Assembly: GCA_964605575.1 (NCBI GenBank) | Contig: CAZSDG010000003.1 | Location: forward strand, 1-37,805 | Origin: JAAZHN01 sp964605575 | Lineage (GTDB): Bacteria; Bacillota_I; Bacilli_A; RF39; UBA660 | Length of the DNA stretch: 37,805 nucleotides | Direction of reading: 5' to 3' | Shown here: one piece after another, positions 23,335-31,728 of the stretch | Layout of the letters: each line of letters starts with the position of its first letter | Numbering within the stretch: the stretch's first letter is position 1 | Translations under genes and position numbers: made by a program | The notes under the pieces: generated by a model | Database searches by the model: none | The model's input: only the letters and a program-made list of their open reading frames with translations | What the model was told of the DNA's origin: nothing

Positions 23335-25403
23335 TGAATTTATTAATTAGAAAAATATTAATTAGTAATTTATTATATATACTAATAATTATTGGAACAA
23401 TCATTATTTGCTATTTCTCGCTTACAAAACCAGAATTGATTTTTAAAGAACAAGAACAATATAGTGGAGTAGTTACCGAATATTTATTTAATGGTAATCA
23501 GCTAAATTTGGTTATTAAAGGAAAATACTCTAACTATAAAGCTACTTATTATCCAAAGACAGAGCTTGAATTAAAAAAAATAAAAAATTTAATAAAATAC
23601 GGCTCACATATTATTGTAACTGGTGATTTAGCTAAACCATTAAATAATACAATCCCTAATACATTTAATTATAAAAATTATTTAAAATCCAAAAAAATAT
23701 TAAGTATTATTCAAATAAAAACTATTAAAATTAATAATGATAAGTTAAGTATATTATATAAAATTAAAAATTATATAATAGATAGAATAAATACATATAA
23801 AACTAAAGATTACTTATTAACATTTATTATTGGTAATAAAACATTATTAAACAATGAATCATTAACCAATTATCGAATAAATGGCGTAACTCATTTATTT
23901 GCTATTTCTGGAATGCATATTAGTTTATTTACTGGGATAATATTATTTTTATTAAAAAAAATAAAGATAAAAGAAGCTTCACGGTTAGTAATAGTTACTT
24001 CATTTTTAATTATCTATTCATTTTTAACTGGCTTTTCACCAAGCATTTTAAGAGCGGCTATCTTCTTTACATTATTATCAATCAATAAACTATTTTATAC
24101 AGAAATAACAAATATCAAACTTTTAATAACTACTGTTTGTATCTTATTGATTAGTAACCCGTTTAATATATATAATTTAGGGTTTATATATTCAGTTACA
24201 ACTAGCTATGGTTTAATAATTTGTCTGGAAAAATTTAATAATAAGAATTACATTGTTAATTTAATTTTAGTTAGTTTAGTTGCCTTTTTATTTAGTTTAC
24301 CAATTACATTACAAAATTTTTATGAATTTAATTTATTAACAATTATAAACAATTTAATATTTGTTCCTTTAATATCTTTAATAGTTTATCCATTATCTTT
24401 ACTTGTCTTTATATTTAAGTTTTTAGAACCTGGATTAATGATTGTTTTATATTTAACAGAAAGTTTATCAAAGCTAACAGCTAAATTAGCTATTTCATTA
24501 ATTATTCCTAAAAGTAATTATATTTTAATATTTTTATATTATTTGTTTTTACACTTATCTTTAATAAATAAAAAATATATATTTATTAGTATAATAATTA
24601 TTTTTATTCCCCTTATACTAGTAAAATTTAATAGTGATTATGAAGTATATTTTTTAGATGTTAACCAAGGAGATGCAATATTAATAAAAGCGCCTAATAA
24701 TAAAGAAAATATTATGATCGATGTTGGGGGAAAATTAAAATATAAAGAAGAAGCTTGGCAAATAAAGAGACAAGAATATAACATTTCAGATAATATCATT
24801 ATTTTTTTGAAAAGTTTAGGAATAACTAAAATTGATTGTATTATTGGAACCCATGGTGATGAAGATCATTTAGGAGAGGCCATCAACATAATAAATAATT
24901 TTTCGGTTGCAAGTTTAATGTTAAATCAAGGAGGTATTAATAGATTAGAAAAAAATATTATTAAGACTGGAATAAATATAATTAATAAATATGAAGCTAA
25001 GTATATTAATATTAAATATTTAGAAACAACTTTGGCTAATAATGAAAATGATAATAGTACAATTATTCATTTAAATCTAAATGGTTATCTTTTTTTATTA
25101 ATGGGAGATGCCTCAAAGAAACAAGAATTAGAAATAATAAGTAAGTATAATTTAGAAAATATTCATGTTTTAAAACTAGGTCATCATGGCTCAAGTAGTA
25201 GTTCAGCTGAAGAATTTTTAAAAATTATTAAACCTCAATATAGCATTATTTCCTCTGGCCGAAACAATCGTTTTAATCATCCAGCCCAAAAAGTAATAAA
25301 TTTATTAAATAAATATGATTTAAAATATTTAAATACCCAAAATTTAGGAACAATAAAATTCACAATTAATGATTACCTAATTAGTAGTTTTACCAGACCT
25401 TAG
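23334..25403 (+). CDS. comEC: ComEC/Rec2 DNA internalisation channel
   Basis: Polytopic membrane protein that moves single-stranded DNA into the cytoplasm in competence. The 689-residue protein has an N-terminal OB-like extracellular domain (about 35-130), the Competence membrane domain (about 175-440, including GVTHLFAISGMHISLFTG and GFSPSILRAAIFF), and a C-terminal metallo-beta-lactamase-like domain (VYFLDVNQGDAILIK, GTHGDEDHLGEA, LGHHGSSSSS) with nuclease-type metal ligands intact. Full length. It is translationally coupled to comEA. Confidence 0.95.
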   Translation: MNLLIRKILISNLLYILIIIGTIIICYFSLTKPELIFKEQEQYSGVVTEYLFNGNQLNLVIKGKYSNYKATYYPKTELELKKIKNLIKYGSHIIVTGDLAKPLNNTIPNTFNYKNYLKSKKILSIIQIKTIKINNDKLSILYKIKNYIIDRINTYKTKDYLLTFIIGNKTLLNNESLTNYRINGVTHLFAISGMHISLFTGIILFLLKKIKIKEASRLVIVTSFLIIYSFLTGFSPSILRAAIFFTLLSINKLFYTEITNIKLLITTVCILLISNPFNIYNLGFIYSVTTSYGLIICLEKFNNKNYIVNLILVSLVAFLFSLPITLQNFYEFNLLTIINNLIFVPLISLIVYPLSLLVFIFKFLEPGLMIVLYLTESLSKLTAKLAISLIIPKSNYILIFLYYLFLHLSLINKKYIFISIIIIFIPLILVKFNSDYEVYFLDVNQGDAILIKAPNNKENIMIDVGGKLKYKEEAWQIKRQEYNISDNIIIFLKSLGITKIDCIIGTHGDEDHLGEAINIINNFSVASLMLNQGGINRLEKNIIKTGINIINKYEAKYINIKYLETTLANNENDNSTIIHLNLNGYLFLLMGDASKKQELEIISKYNLENIHVLKLGHHGSSSSSAEEFLKIIKPQYSIISSGRNNRFNHPAQKVINLLNKYDLKYLNTQNLGTIKFTINDYLISSFTRP

Positions 25404-25414
25404 TAACTAAATTA

Positions 25415-25423
25415 TGATATAAT
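25415..25423 (+). promoter_or_regulatory. Extended -10 promoter of holA-tex
   Basis: TGATATAAT (TGn plus perfect TATAAT) just after the comEC stop, no -35 box. The same TGATATAAT occurs upstream of uvrC. Confidence 0.6.
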
Positions 25424-25438
25424 AATTATGAGGTATTT

Positions 25439-26368
25439 ATGAAAAATTATATAATAGTAGCAAATTATTATAATATTGTTGAAGAAGAACTAAACAAGAT
25501 TATTATTAATAATCAAGGAGTTTTTTCTTTTGATTTAGAAATAGAAGAATTTGGTAATGTTATTGAGGAAATTAACAGTGTCTCTTTGTTTAATGAAGAT
25601 AAAGTAATTATTTTGAAAAATTTGGGAGGAAAAATAAGTAAAAATCAAATGGATGAAATTGAAAAATATTTAGCTGATTATTTTAAAAGTCCTAACCCTA
25701 ATGTTAATTTAATTATTACTTTTAATAAAAAAATGGATGAAAGAAGAAAAATAACAAAACTCCTAAAGGCGAAGATGAATATTATTAGCAGTATTGAATA
25801 TACTGATAATGACTATCTTAAAAGAATTGCTAAACATTTAGAAAAATTAGGATATTCTATGTCAATGAATCTAATTAGTATATTATGGGAAAAGTGCTTA
25901 AAAAATTATGATATTTTGCTTAATGAATTAAATAAATTACTAGTTATTGCAATTAAAGATAAAACAATTAATAAAGAAATGATCGATATTTATACTTCTA
26001 AATATGAAAATGATGAAATATTTTTACTTAAAGATGAAATAATTAAAAAAAATATTAATGAATATTATCCGATATTAAATCGTTATATTGATCAAGGTAA
26101 TAGCATTATTCCAATTATTTCTTTGTTAGCTAATGAATACCGATTAATGTACATTACTAAGAATACTAATCTTAGTGATAATCAAATTGCCAAAAATTTA
26201 AAAATGAATAGTGATTATCCAGTTAAATTAGCTAGAGATAGGGCATTTAAATATCAAAGTGCAACATTATTAGATAATATTGTTAAATTAGCCGATTTAG
26301 ATTATCAAATTAAAATCGGCGAGATTGATGAGTATATAGGTTTTAATGTATTTTTATTAGAAATATAG
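25439..26368 (+). CDS. holA: DNA polymerase III delta subunit HolA
   Basis: Clamp-loader delta subunit that opens the sliding clamp. The 309-residue protein matches the low-conservation HolA pattern: N-terminal AAA+-like domain without Walker A (about 1-130, with SVSLFNEDKVIIL and NLIITFNKKMDERRK), a helical lid and C-terminal collar domain (about 210-309, NSIIPIISLLANEYRLMY). Location directly after comEC is the standard Bacilli arrangement and supports the call. tex starts 8 nt later. Confidence 0.9.
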   Translation: MKNYIIVANYYNIVEEELNKIIINNQGVFSFDLEIEEFGNVIEEINSVSLFNEDKVIILKNLGGKISKNQMDEIEKYLADYFKSPNPNVNLIITFNKKMDERRKITKLLKAKMNIISSIEYTDNDYLKRIAKHLEKLGYSMSMNLISILWEKCLKNYDILLNELNKLLVIAIKDKTINKEMIDIYTSKYENDEIFLLKDEIIKKNINEYYPILNRYIDQGNSIIPIISLLANEYRLMYITKNTNLSDNQIAKNLKMNSDYPVKLARDRAFKYQSATLLDNIVKLADLDYQIKIGEIDEYIGFNVFLLEI

Positions 26369-26375
26369 GTGAATT

Positions 26376-28523
26376 ATGAAAAATGAAGTTATTTTAGAAA
26401 TTAGTAAAGAATTAAATTTAAAAAAAGAGAGTGTTGAGGTAACTTTAAAACTACTTAGTGAAGGTAATACTATTCCTTTTATTGCCAGATATCGTAAAGA
26501 AATTACTGGTTCATTGGATGAAGAAGTTATTAGAAAAATATCTTCTTATTATGAATATGAAATTAATTTATTAAAAAGAAAAGAAGATGTTATTAGGTTA
26601 ATTGCTGAAAAGGGTATGATGACAGCTGAATTAGAAAAAGAAATATTAGGGTCTAAAAAATTAGTTGAAGTTGAAGACTTATATAGACCTTATAAAGAAA
26701 AGAAAAAAACTAAAGCAACAGAGGCAATTAAAAATGGTTTAGAACCACTTAGTAAGTTAATTTTAAGTTATAGCCCTAATGTTATGATTGAGGCTAAAAA
26801 CTACTTAAATGAGGCAGTAAAGACTGAAGAGGAAGCTATAATCGGTGCTAAATATATTATTTCTGAAATTATTAGTGATTCTCCAGAATATCGTAAATAT
26901 ATTAGAAACTATATTTATAAAGAGGGAGTTATTACTTCTAAATTAAAGAAAAATGCAGTTGATGAGAGAAAAGTTTATGAAATATATTATGATTATTCTG
27001 AAAAAGTTAATGAAATTAAATCTCATCGAATTTTAGCAATTAATCGTGCTGAGAAGGAAGGAGTATTAAGTGTTTCTATTGATATTTTAAAAGAAATTCC
27101 CATTACATATATTGAAAATAGATTTATTAAAGGTAATTGTGAAATCTGTATTAAATTAATTAAAGAAGCTATTACCGATGCTTATGATCGCTTAATATTT
27201 CCTAGTGTTGAAAGAGAAGTTAGGAGTGAGTTAAAAGAATTAGCTGAAGAATCGGCAATAAAAAACTTTGCTTTAAACTTAGAAAATTTATTATTAACAC
27301 CACAAATCAAAGAAAAAATAGTATTAGGTTTTGACCCAGCTTTTAGAACTGGTTGTAAATTAGCTGTTTTAGATAAAACTGGAAAAGTCTTAGATATTGA
27401 CGTTATCTATCCGCACGAGCCACAAAATAAAGTATTAGAAAGCGAAAATATAATTCTTGAGTTAATTAATAAATATAATATAGATATAATTGCCATCGGT
27501 AATGGTACTGCCTCAAGAGAATCTGAAAGTTTTATTGCTAATACAATTAAAAAAACCAAGAAAAAAGTTGAATATTTAATAGTTAATGAAGCTGGTGCGA
27601 GTGTTTATTCGGCTAGTGAAGAAGCGATTAAAGAGTTCCCAGATTTAACTGTGGAAAAAAGAAGTGCAATTAGTATTGGCCGGAGGCTTCAAGATGCCTT
27701 ATCAGAACTAGTGAAAATTGATCCTAAAAGTATTGGAGTTGGTCTATATCAACATGATGTTTCGGCTAAGAATTTAGATGAATCATTAAACTTTGTTGTA
27801 ACAAAAGTAGTTAATCAGGTTGGTGTGAATATTAATACTGCTTCTAAATCGATTTTAAAATATATTTCTGGGTTAACAAGTAAAACAATCGATGAGATAA
27901 TTAATTATCGAGAAACCAAAGGTAAAATTAACAATCGAGTTGAAATTAAAAAAATCAAGGGCGTTGGCCCCAAAGCATATGAACAAGCAATTGGTTTTTT
28001 AAGAATTGATAATGGTGATAATCCCTTAGATAAAACTAGTATTCATCCAGAATCATATCCTTTAGCAAACAGTTTACTCAAACACTTGGATTTAGATACA
28101 ACCATGATTGGTTCAAATGAACTAGTTGATAAATTAACTAATTTAGATCTTTTAAAATTAGCTAAAGAAAGTAATTTAGAATTAATTACAGTTACGGATA
28201 TTATTGAAAATTTTAAAAAACCAATTAGAGATCCAAGAGATAATATGCCAAAACCCCTTTTAAAAAGTGATGTTTTAGATATTAAAGATTTAGAAATTGG
28301 AATGAAACTTAACGGAACTGTTAGAAACGTAGTCGATTTTGGAGTATTTATTGATATAGGTCTTCATAATGATGGTTTAGCTCACATTTCAAAATTATGT
28401 AATAGATATATTAAACATCCAAGTGAAGTAGTTAGTGTTGGTGATATAGTTGATTGCTATATAATCGATATTGATCAAGAAAAAGAAAGAGTTAGTTTAA
28501 GTTTATTAGAAAAAGAAAAGTAA
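26376..28523 (+). CDS. tex: Tex-family RNA-binding transcriptional accessory protein
   Basis: Tex proteins are conserved nucleic-acid-binding factors linked to transcription; the exact role is unsettled. The 715-residue protein has the helical N-terminal domain (about 1-300, with PFIARYRKEITGSLDE), a YqgF/RNase H-like domain (about 318-445: VLGFDPAFRTGCKLAVLD), helix-hairpin-helix repeats (about 490-555) and a C-terminal S1 domain (about 640-710: LNGTVRNVVDFGVFIDIG...DGLAHIS). Full length and canonical. It is probably cotranscribed with holA. The stop lies in a terminator. Confidence 0.96.
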   Translation: MKNEVILEISKELNLKKESVEVTLKLLSEGNTIPFIARYRKEITGSLDEEVIRKISSYYEYEINLLKRKEDVIRLIAEKGMMTAELEKEILGSKKLVEVEDLYRPYKEKKKTKATEAIKNGLEPLSKLILSYSPNVMIEAKNYLNEAVKTEEEAIIGAKYIISEIISDSPEYRKYIRNYIYKEGVITSKLKKNAVDERKVYEIYYDYSEKVNEIKSHRILAINRAEKEGVLSVSIDILKEIPITYIENRFIKGNCEICIKLIKEAITDAYDRLIFPSVEREVRSELKELAEESAIKNFALNLENLLLTPQIKEKIVLGFDPAFRTGCKLAVLDKTGKVLDIDVIYPHEPQNKVLESENIILELINKYNIDIIAIGNGTASRESESFIANTIKKTKKKVEYLIVNEAGASVYSASEEAIKEFPDLTVEKRSAISIGRRLQDALSELVKIDPKSIGVGLYQHDVSAKNLDESLNFVVTKVVNQVGVNINTASKSILKYISGLTSKTIDEIINYRETKGKINNRVEIKKIKGVGPKAYEQAIGFLRIDNGDNPLDKTSIHPESYPLANSLLKHLDLDTTMIGSNELVDKLTNLDLLKLAKESNLELITVTDIIENFKKPIRDPRDNMPKPLLKSDVLDIKDLEIGMKLNGTVRNVVDFGVFIDIGLHNDGLAHISKLCNRYIKHPSEVVSVGDIVDCYIIDIDQEKERVSLSLLEKEK

Positions 28524-28545
28524 TGATTAATTATTCATTACTTTT
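28516..28545. terminator. Bidirectional terminator overlapping the tex and rnhC stops
   Basis: An 11-bp stem AAAAGTAATGA / TCATTACTTTT with 8-nt loop. The tex TAA is in the left arm and the rnhC stop is in the loop, so one element ends both convergent genes. Confidence 0.85.
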
Positions 28546-29460
28546 TATTTTGTCTGTATTTTTAAAATTTAATTTAGCAATATTATTTAGTTCTTCGACT
28601 CCATATATTTCAACTATTTCTTTACCAACCTCATCTACCTTTGGTCCAGCTCCTTTAGGAATAGTTATTTTATACTTAGCACTTAATTTATCCATTAGAA
28701 TTAAAAAAGTATAACGAGCAATTATTGAGGAAACTGCCACACTTAAATTTTTATCTTCAGCTTTAGTTAAAAACAATATATTCTTAACTTTTTTTGGGGC
28801 CTCAGCAATGTGTTCAAAATATTTCTTTGGATAAACAAATTGGTCGACAATTATTCTTTCATAATGATAAGAATCTTTTTCTAATAGACCAACTAAGACC
28901 TTATTATGTAAGATAGCTTTCATTTTATTCATATTATAATTACTATTTTTGTTATAAGTTGGATTATCTAAAACATAAGTGACGTGAGGAAATTTTTTAA
29001 TTATTTCTGGTGCTATTTTTATTATTTTCTCATCGGTTAGCTTCTTGGAATCCCTAATACCTAAATCAATTAAGTATAGATGATCTTTTTTATCAACAAA
29101 AGAAGCTGTTACAACAATTGGACCAAAGTAATCACCAGTTCCAACTTCATCAGAACCGATTGCTGATAAGTTATAATACCTATAATCTTTTTCGTCTTTT
29201 TTCTTTTCTTCTTTTGAATCTATTTCTTTTCGAACGTCTCGTTTGTTTTTATGCATTTCTAAATCAAACCACATATTAGCATCTATATCAGCACTTAAGC
29301 CTTGAAATACAACCTTACCTGAATCATATAAAGTAATAATTGTTCCTGCTTCTTCAGCTTGAAATGTAGCATATTGAGGAGTTTTATCTCTTTTTAAATC
29401 TTGATAGTATTCAATCATTTCCGATTTAACATTATCACTTACTTTATAGGAAATAGTCAT
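28531..29460 (-). CDS. rnhC: Ribonuclease HIII
   Basis: Degrades RNA in RNA-DNA hybrids. The 309-residue protein has the N-terminal TBP-like substrate-binding domain of RNase HIII (about 1-75), a Lys/Glu-rich linker and a type 2 RNase H domain starting with SDEVGTGDYFGP (DEXGXGD motif, Asp104/Glu105), DSKKLTD and the later AEDKNLSVAVSSIIARY. Start ATG at 29460 is chosen because GAGGTGG lies about 6 nt upstream; a longer frame to 29508 has no ribosome site. Its proximity to cvpA is conserved in Bacillus, though there is divergent orientation here. Confidence 0.94.
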   Translation of the reverse strand: MTISYKVSDNVKSEMIEYYQDLKRDKTPQYATFQAEEAGTIITLYDSGKVVFQGLSADIDANMWFDLEMHKNKRDVRKEIDSKEEKKKDEKDYRYYNLSAIGSDEVGTGDYFGPIVVTASFVDKKDHLYLIDLGIRDSKKLTDEKIIKIAPEIIKKFPHVTYVLDNPTYNKNSNYNMNKMKAILHNKVLVGLLEKDSYHYERIIVDQFVYPKKYFEHIAEAPKKVKNILFLTKAEDKNLSVAVSSIIARYTFLILMDKLSAKYKITIPKGAGPKVDEVGKEIVEIYGVEELNNIAKLNFKNTDKIKSNE

Positions 29461-29519
29461 ATTATCCACCTCGATATTAATTTTAACATGTTTCACTTTT
29501 TTTTTCACTTGTTTTGTAC

Positions 29520-29525
29520 TATAAT
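29520..29525 (+). promoter_or_regulatory. -10 box for cvpA-trxA
   Basis: Perfect TATAAT, 18 nt before the ATG; no convincing -35 box (only a T run). Confidence 0.4.
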
Positions 29526-29543
29526 AACAATAGGAGGGATAAG

Positions 29544-30254
29544 ATGAACTTTATTGATTTTTTCATAATCATCTTTTTAATCTTAGGATTACTAATTGGT
29601 TTTAAAAGAGGATTTATTAAAAGTGTTGTAATGTTAGTTGGCACTATATTGGTTGTTATATTAGCATTTTACTTGAAAAATCCACTGGCAAACTTGATGT
29701 ATGAGAAATTGCCATTCTTTGATTTGAAAGGAGTATTAGCTGGTGTTACTGTCATAAATATATTAATTTATGAAGGAATAGCATTTATTATAGTTTTATT
29801 TGTATTAGCTATCTTATTTAAATTTATCTTATTTATTACAAAAATAATTGATAAATTATTAAATAGCTTGATAGTTTTAACCTTACCATCTAAGATTTTG
29901 GGAATGATTGTTGGTTTGGTTGAATCATTAATAATTTTATTTATATTCTTATTTATTTCAACTCAAGTTAATTTCTTTGCAAATGACATTCATAGTAGTA
30001 AATATGGATCATTAATTTTAAAAGAAACCCCATTCCTGTCTAGCGCGACAAATAAGGTATATAAAGCAATAGATGAAATATATTCCTTAAAAGATGAATA
30101 TAAAGACTCTACAGACAAAAAAGAATTTAATAAAAAAGCACTACATACGTTATTAAAACACGAAGTATTAGATGTTAAATCAGCTGATAAGTTGGTTGAA
30201 ACAAATAAATTAAAGATTGATAATGCTGAAGAAATAATCAATCTATATAGATAA
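29544..30254 (+). CDS. cvpA: CvpA-family membrane protein
   Basis: A 236-residue protein with four membrane helices in the first 150 residues, beginning MNFIDFFIIIFLILGLLIGFKRGF, the typical CvpA opening, followed by a cytoplasmic helical tail. CvpA-like proteins are linked to envelope homeostasis and, in E. coli, colicin V export; function here is unknown. ATG 29544 is chosen for its GGAGGG site. trxA starts 9 nt after the stop, so the two are probably one operon. Confidence 0.88.
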   Translation: MNFIDFFIIIFLILGLLIGFKRGFIKSVVMLVGTILVVILAFYLKNPLANLMYEKLPFFDLKGVLAGVTVINILIYEGIAFIIVLFVLAILFKFILFITKIIDKLLNSLIVLTLPSKILGMIVGLVESLIILFIFLFISTQVNFFANDIHSSKYGSLILKETPFLSSATNKVYKAIDEIYSLKDEYKDSTDKKEFNKKALHTLLKHEVLDVKSADKLVETNKLKIDNAEEIINLYR

Positions 30255-30263
30255 GGAGGCTTT

Positions 30264-30572
30264 ATGGCAGTAAGACAATACGAAAGTGGAAACTTAAAAG
30301 AAATGGCTACTAGTGGATATAAAATTGTTGATTTTTATGCTGATTGGTGTGGGCCATGCAAAATGATTAACAGTGTTTTTGAAGAATTAGAAAAAAAATA
30401 TCCAGAAGTAGAAATAATTAAAGTTAACGTGGATAAGTATCAAGATTTAGCAATGGAATATGGAGTTATGAGTATTCCAACTATTTTCATCTATAAAGAT
30501 AACAATCAAGTGGAAAAGTTTATTGGCTTTAGAGATGTAACTGACTTTGAAAACGTCATAAAAAAATCTTAG
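30264..30572 (+). CDS. trxA: Thioredoxin
   Basis: Cytoplasmic disulfide reductase, 102 residues. It has the active site WCGPC (Cys29, Cys32), DFYADWCGPCK context, the buried structural region VNVDKYQDLAMEYGVMSIPT with the cis-proline SIPT, and IGF near the end. Length is normal. AAGGAGG lies just upstream. Its last residues VIKKS are encoded inside a terminator palindrome shared with the convergent gene. Confidence 0.97.
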   Translation: MAVRQYESGNLKEMATSGYKIVDFYADWCGPCKMINSVFEELEKKYPEVEIIKVNVDKYQDLAMEYGVMSIPTIFIYKDNNQVEKFIGFRDVTDFENVIKKS

Positions 30573-30595
30573 AATTTCTAAGATTTTTTTATGAC
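30555..30595. terminator. 19-bp palindromic bidirectional terminator
   Basis: A perfect 19-bp stem (arms GTCATAAAAAAATCTTAGA and its complement) with a 3-nt loop ATT. Each arm contains the last codons and stop of one gene: trxA on the plus strand, the YigZ-like gene on the minus strand. Confidence 0.9.
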
Positions 30596-30931
30596 TTCTT
30601 TAGCCGAGTTTAAATATGCTCGTATTAAGCCACCAGAACCTAATTTTATTCCCCCATAATATCTTACAACAACAAGAAGATGAGAATTCAAATTATTTTC
30701 TAAAAGTATTTTCAATATTGGCATTCCAGCTGTACCAGCTGGTTCACCAGCATCATTTTTCTTTTGTAAACCATCAAAGATATAAGCAAAGGTAACGTGC
30801 CTTGCTTTTTTATGTTCTTTTTTTAAATTAGTAACTATTAAATCGATTTCTTCTAAATTATCTAAATAGTAATAATAAGCAATAAATTTTGACTTTTTAA
30901 TCATAACTGTATTTGTATTTATTAGTTTCAT
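30578..30931 (-). CDS. YigZ/IMPACT-family protein, N-terminal domain only
   Basis: A 117-residue protein with the UPF0029/IMPACT domain motifs DAGEPAGTAGMPIL and VVVRYYGGIKLGSGGLIRAY. Usual YigZ proteins are about 200 residues with a second C-terminal DUF1949 domain; here the frame ends directly after the first domain, inside the terminator, with no leftover coding sequence. The first domain is therefore complete and the second lost. In other species the family is tied to translation regulation, but the role here is unknown. Confidence 0.85.
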   Translation of the reverse strand: MKLINTNTVMIKKSKFIAYYYYLDNLEEIDLIVTNLKKEHKKARHVTFAYIFDGLQKKNDAGEPAGTAGMPILKILLENNLNSHLLVVVRYYGGIKLGSGGLIRAYLNSAKEVIKKS

Positions 30932-31032
30932 TCAATCACTTCTTTAACTTAGTTTAACATAATATAATAAAATTGCTAATTGAATTATTTAATTATTAAT
31001 GTTAAATTAAGAATAGAATAGGTTGATTATTT

Positions 31033-31686
31033 ATGAAAAAGAAAAATGGATTTACTTTAATAGAGTTAATAATTACTATAGTTTTAATCTTAGTTGTAAT
31101 ACTAATGTTTTCTAATAGTATGGAAGGGATTAATGTTGCTCAAACTAGCAAGTCATATGAGCGAATGGTAAATAAAATAAATGTAGCTTCTTCCTCTTTA
31201 GTATCATCAAAAATTGATTATAGTAATGAATTACAGTTTGGTAGAGGTTTTGTTAAAATAAGAGTTGGCGAATTAATTGAAAGTGGATATTTAGATAAAA
31301 ACTTAGTTGACCCTCGAAATGATGAACCGATTGATCGAGAACAATTAGCATTAATAACATTAAAATGTGATGGAGAAATGGCCTATAAATTTCCAGTAGA
31401 AGAAACTGATAATGATACATTCTTTTTAGAAACAACACCAATTATTACTAATTCAATGCCTGATAATGTTTATCAAAATATCAATTCAATGGGCTTAAGA
31501 CTTATTTCTGAAAGTGGTCAAACATTTAATTTAACTAGTAAATCAAAATTGAGTAGTCCTGGTGACATTACAGTAGTAAGTAAAACCTATAACACATACA
31601 CACCTGGTGTTTATAAAATACTGTATAATTACTTGGATAATAATAATATTTGTCGAATTCATTATCGCGAAGTAGTTATGTATTAA
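31033..31686 (+). CDS. Type IV prepilin-like protein with C-terminal Ig-like region
   Basis: The N-terminus MKKKNGFTLIELIITIVLIL is a class III (prepilin peptidase) signal: Gly6-Phe7 cleavage, Glu at +5, then a 20-residue hydrophobic helix. The mature body of about 210 residues has no ComGC similarity I can see. The last 45 residues (DITVVSKTYNTYTPGVYKILY...) resemble the bacterial Ig-like pattern pGxYxVxY. Secretion ATPase, platform or peptidase genes are not adjacent. It might act with the ComEA/ComEC uptake system or as an adhesive minor pilin; both are inference. The ribosome site is weak (TAGGTTGA). Confidence 0.82.
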   Translation: MKKKNGFTLIELIITIVLILVVILMFSNSMEGINVAQTSKSYERMVNKINVASSSLVSSKIDYSNELQFGRGFVKIRVGELIESGYLDKNLVDPRNDEPIDREQLALITLKCDGEMAYKFPVEETDNDTFFLETTPIITNSMPDNVYQNINSMGLRLISESGQTFNLTSKSKLSSPGDITVVSKTYNTYTPGVYKILYNYLDNNNICRIHYREVVMY

Positions 31687-31703
31687 ATATCATAAATTTA
31701 TTA

Positions 31704-31712
31704 TGATATAAT
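31704..31712 (+). promoter_or_regulatory. Extended -10 promoter of uvrC
   Basis: TGATATAAT (TGn plus TATAAT) 16 nt before the uvrC ATG, no -35 box. No SOS box is visible here. Confidence 0.6.
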
Positions 31713-31728
31713 ATTAATTGGTGATTTT

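Noticed and set aside
28523..28714. Plus-strand 63-aa frame after tex
   Set aside because: It lies in the terminator and antisense to the rnhC catalytic domain.
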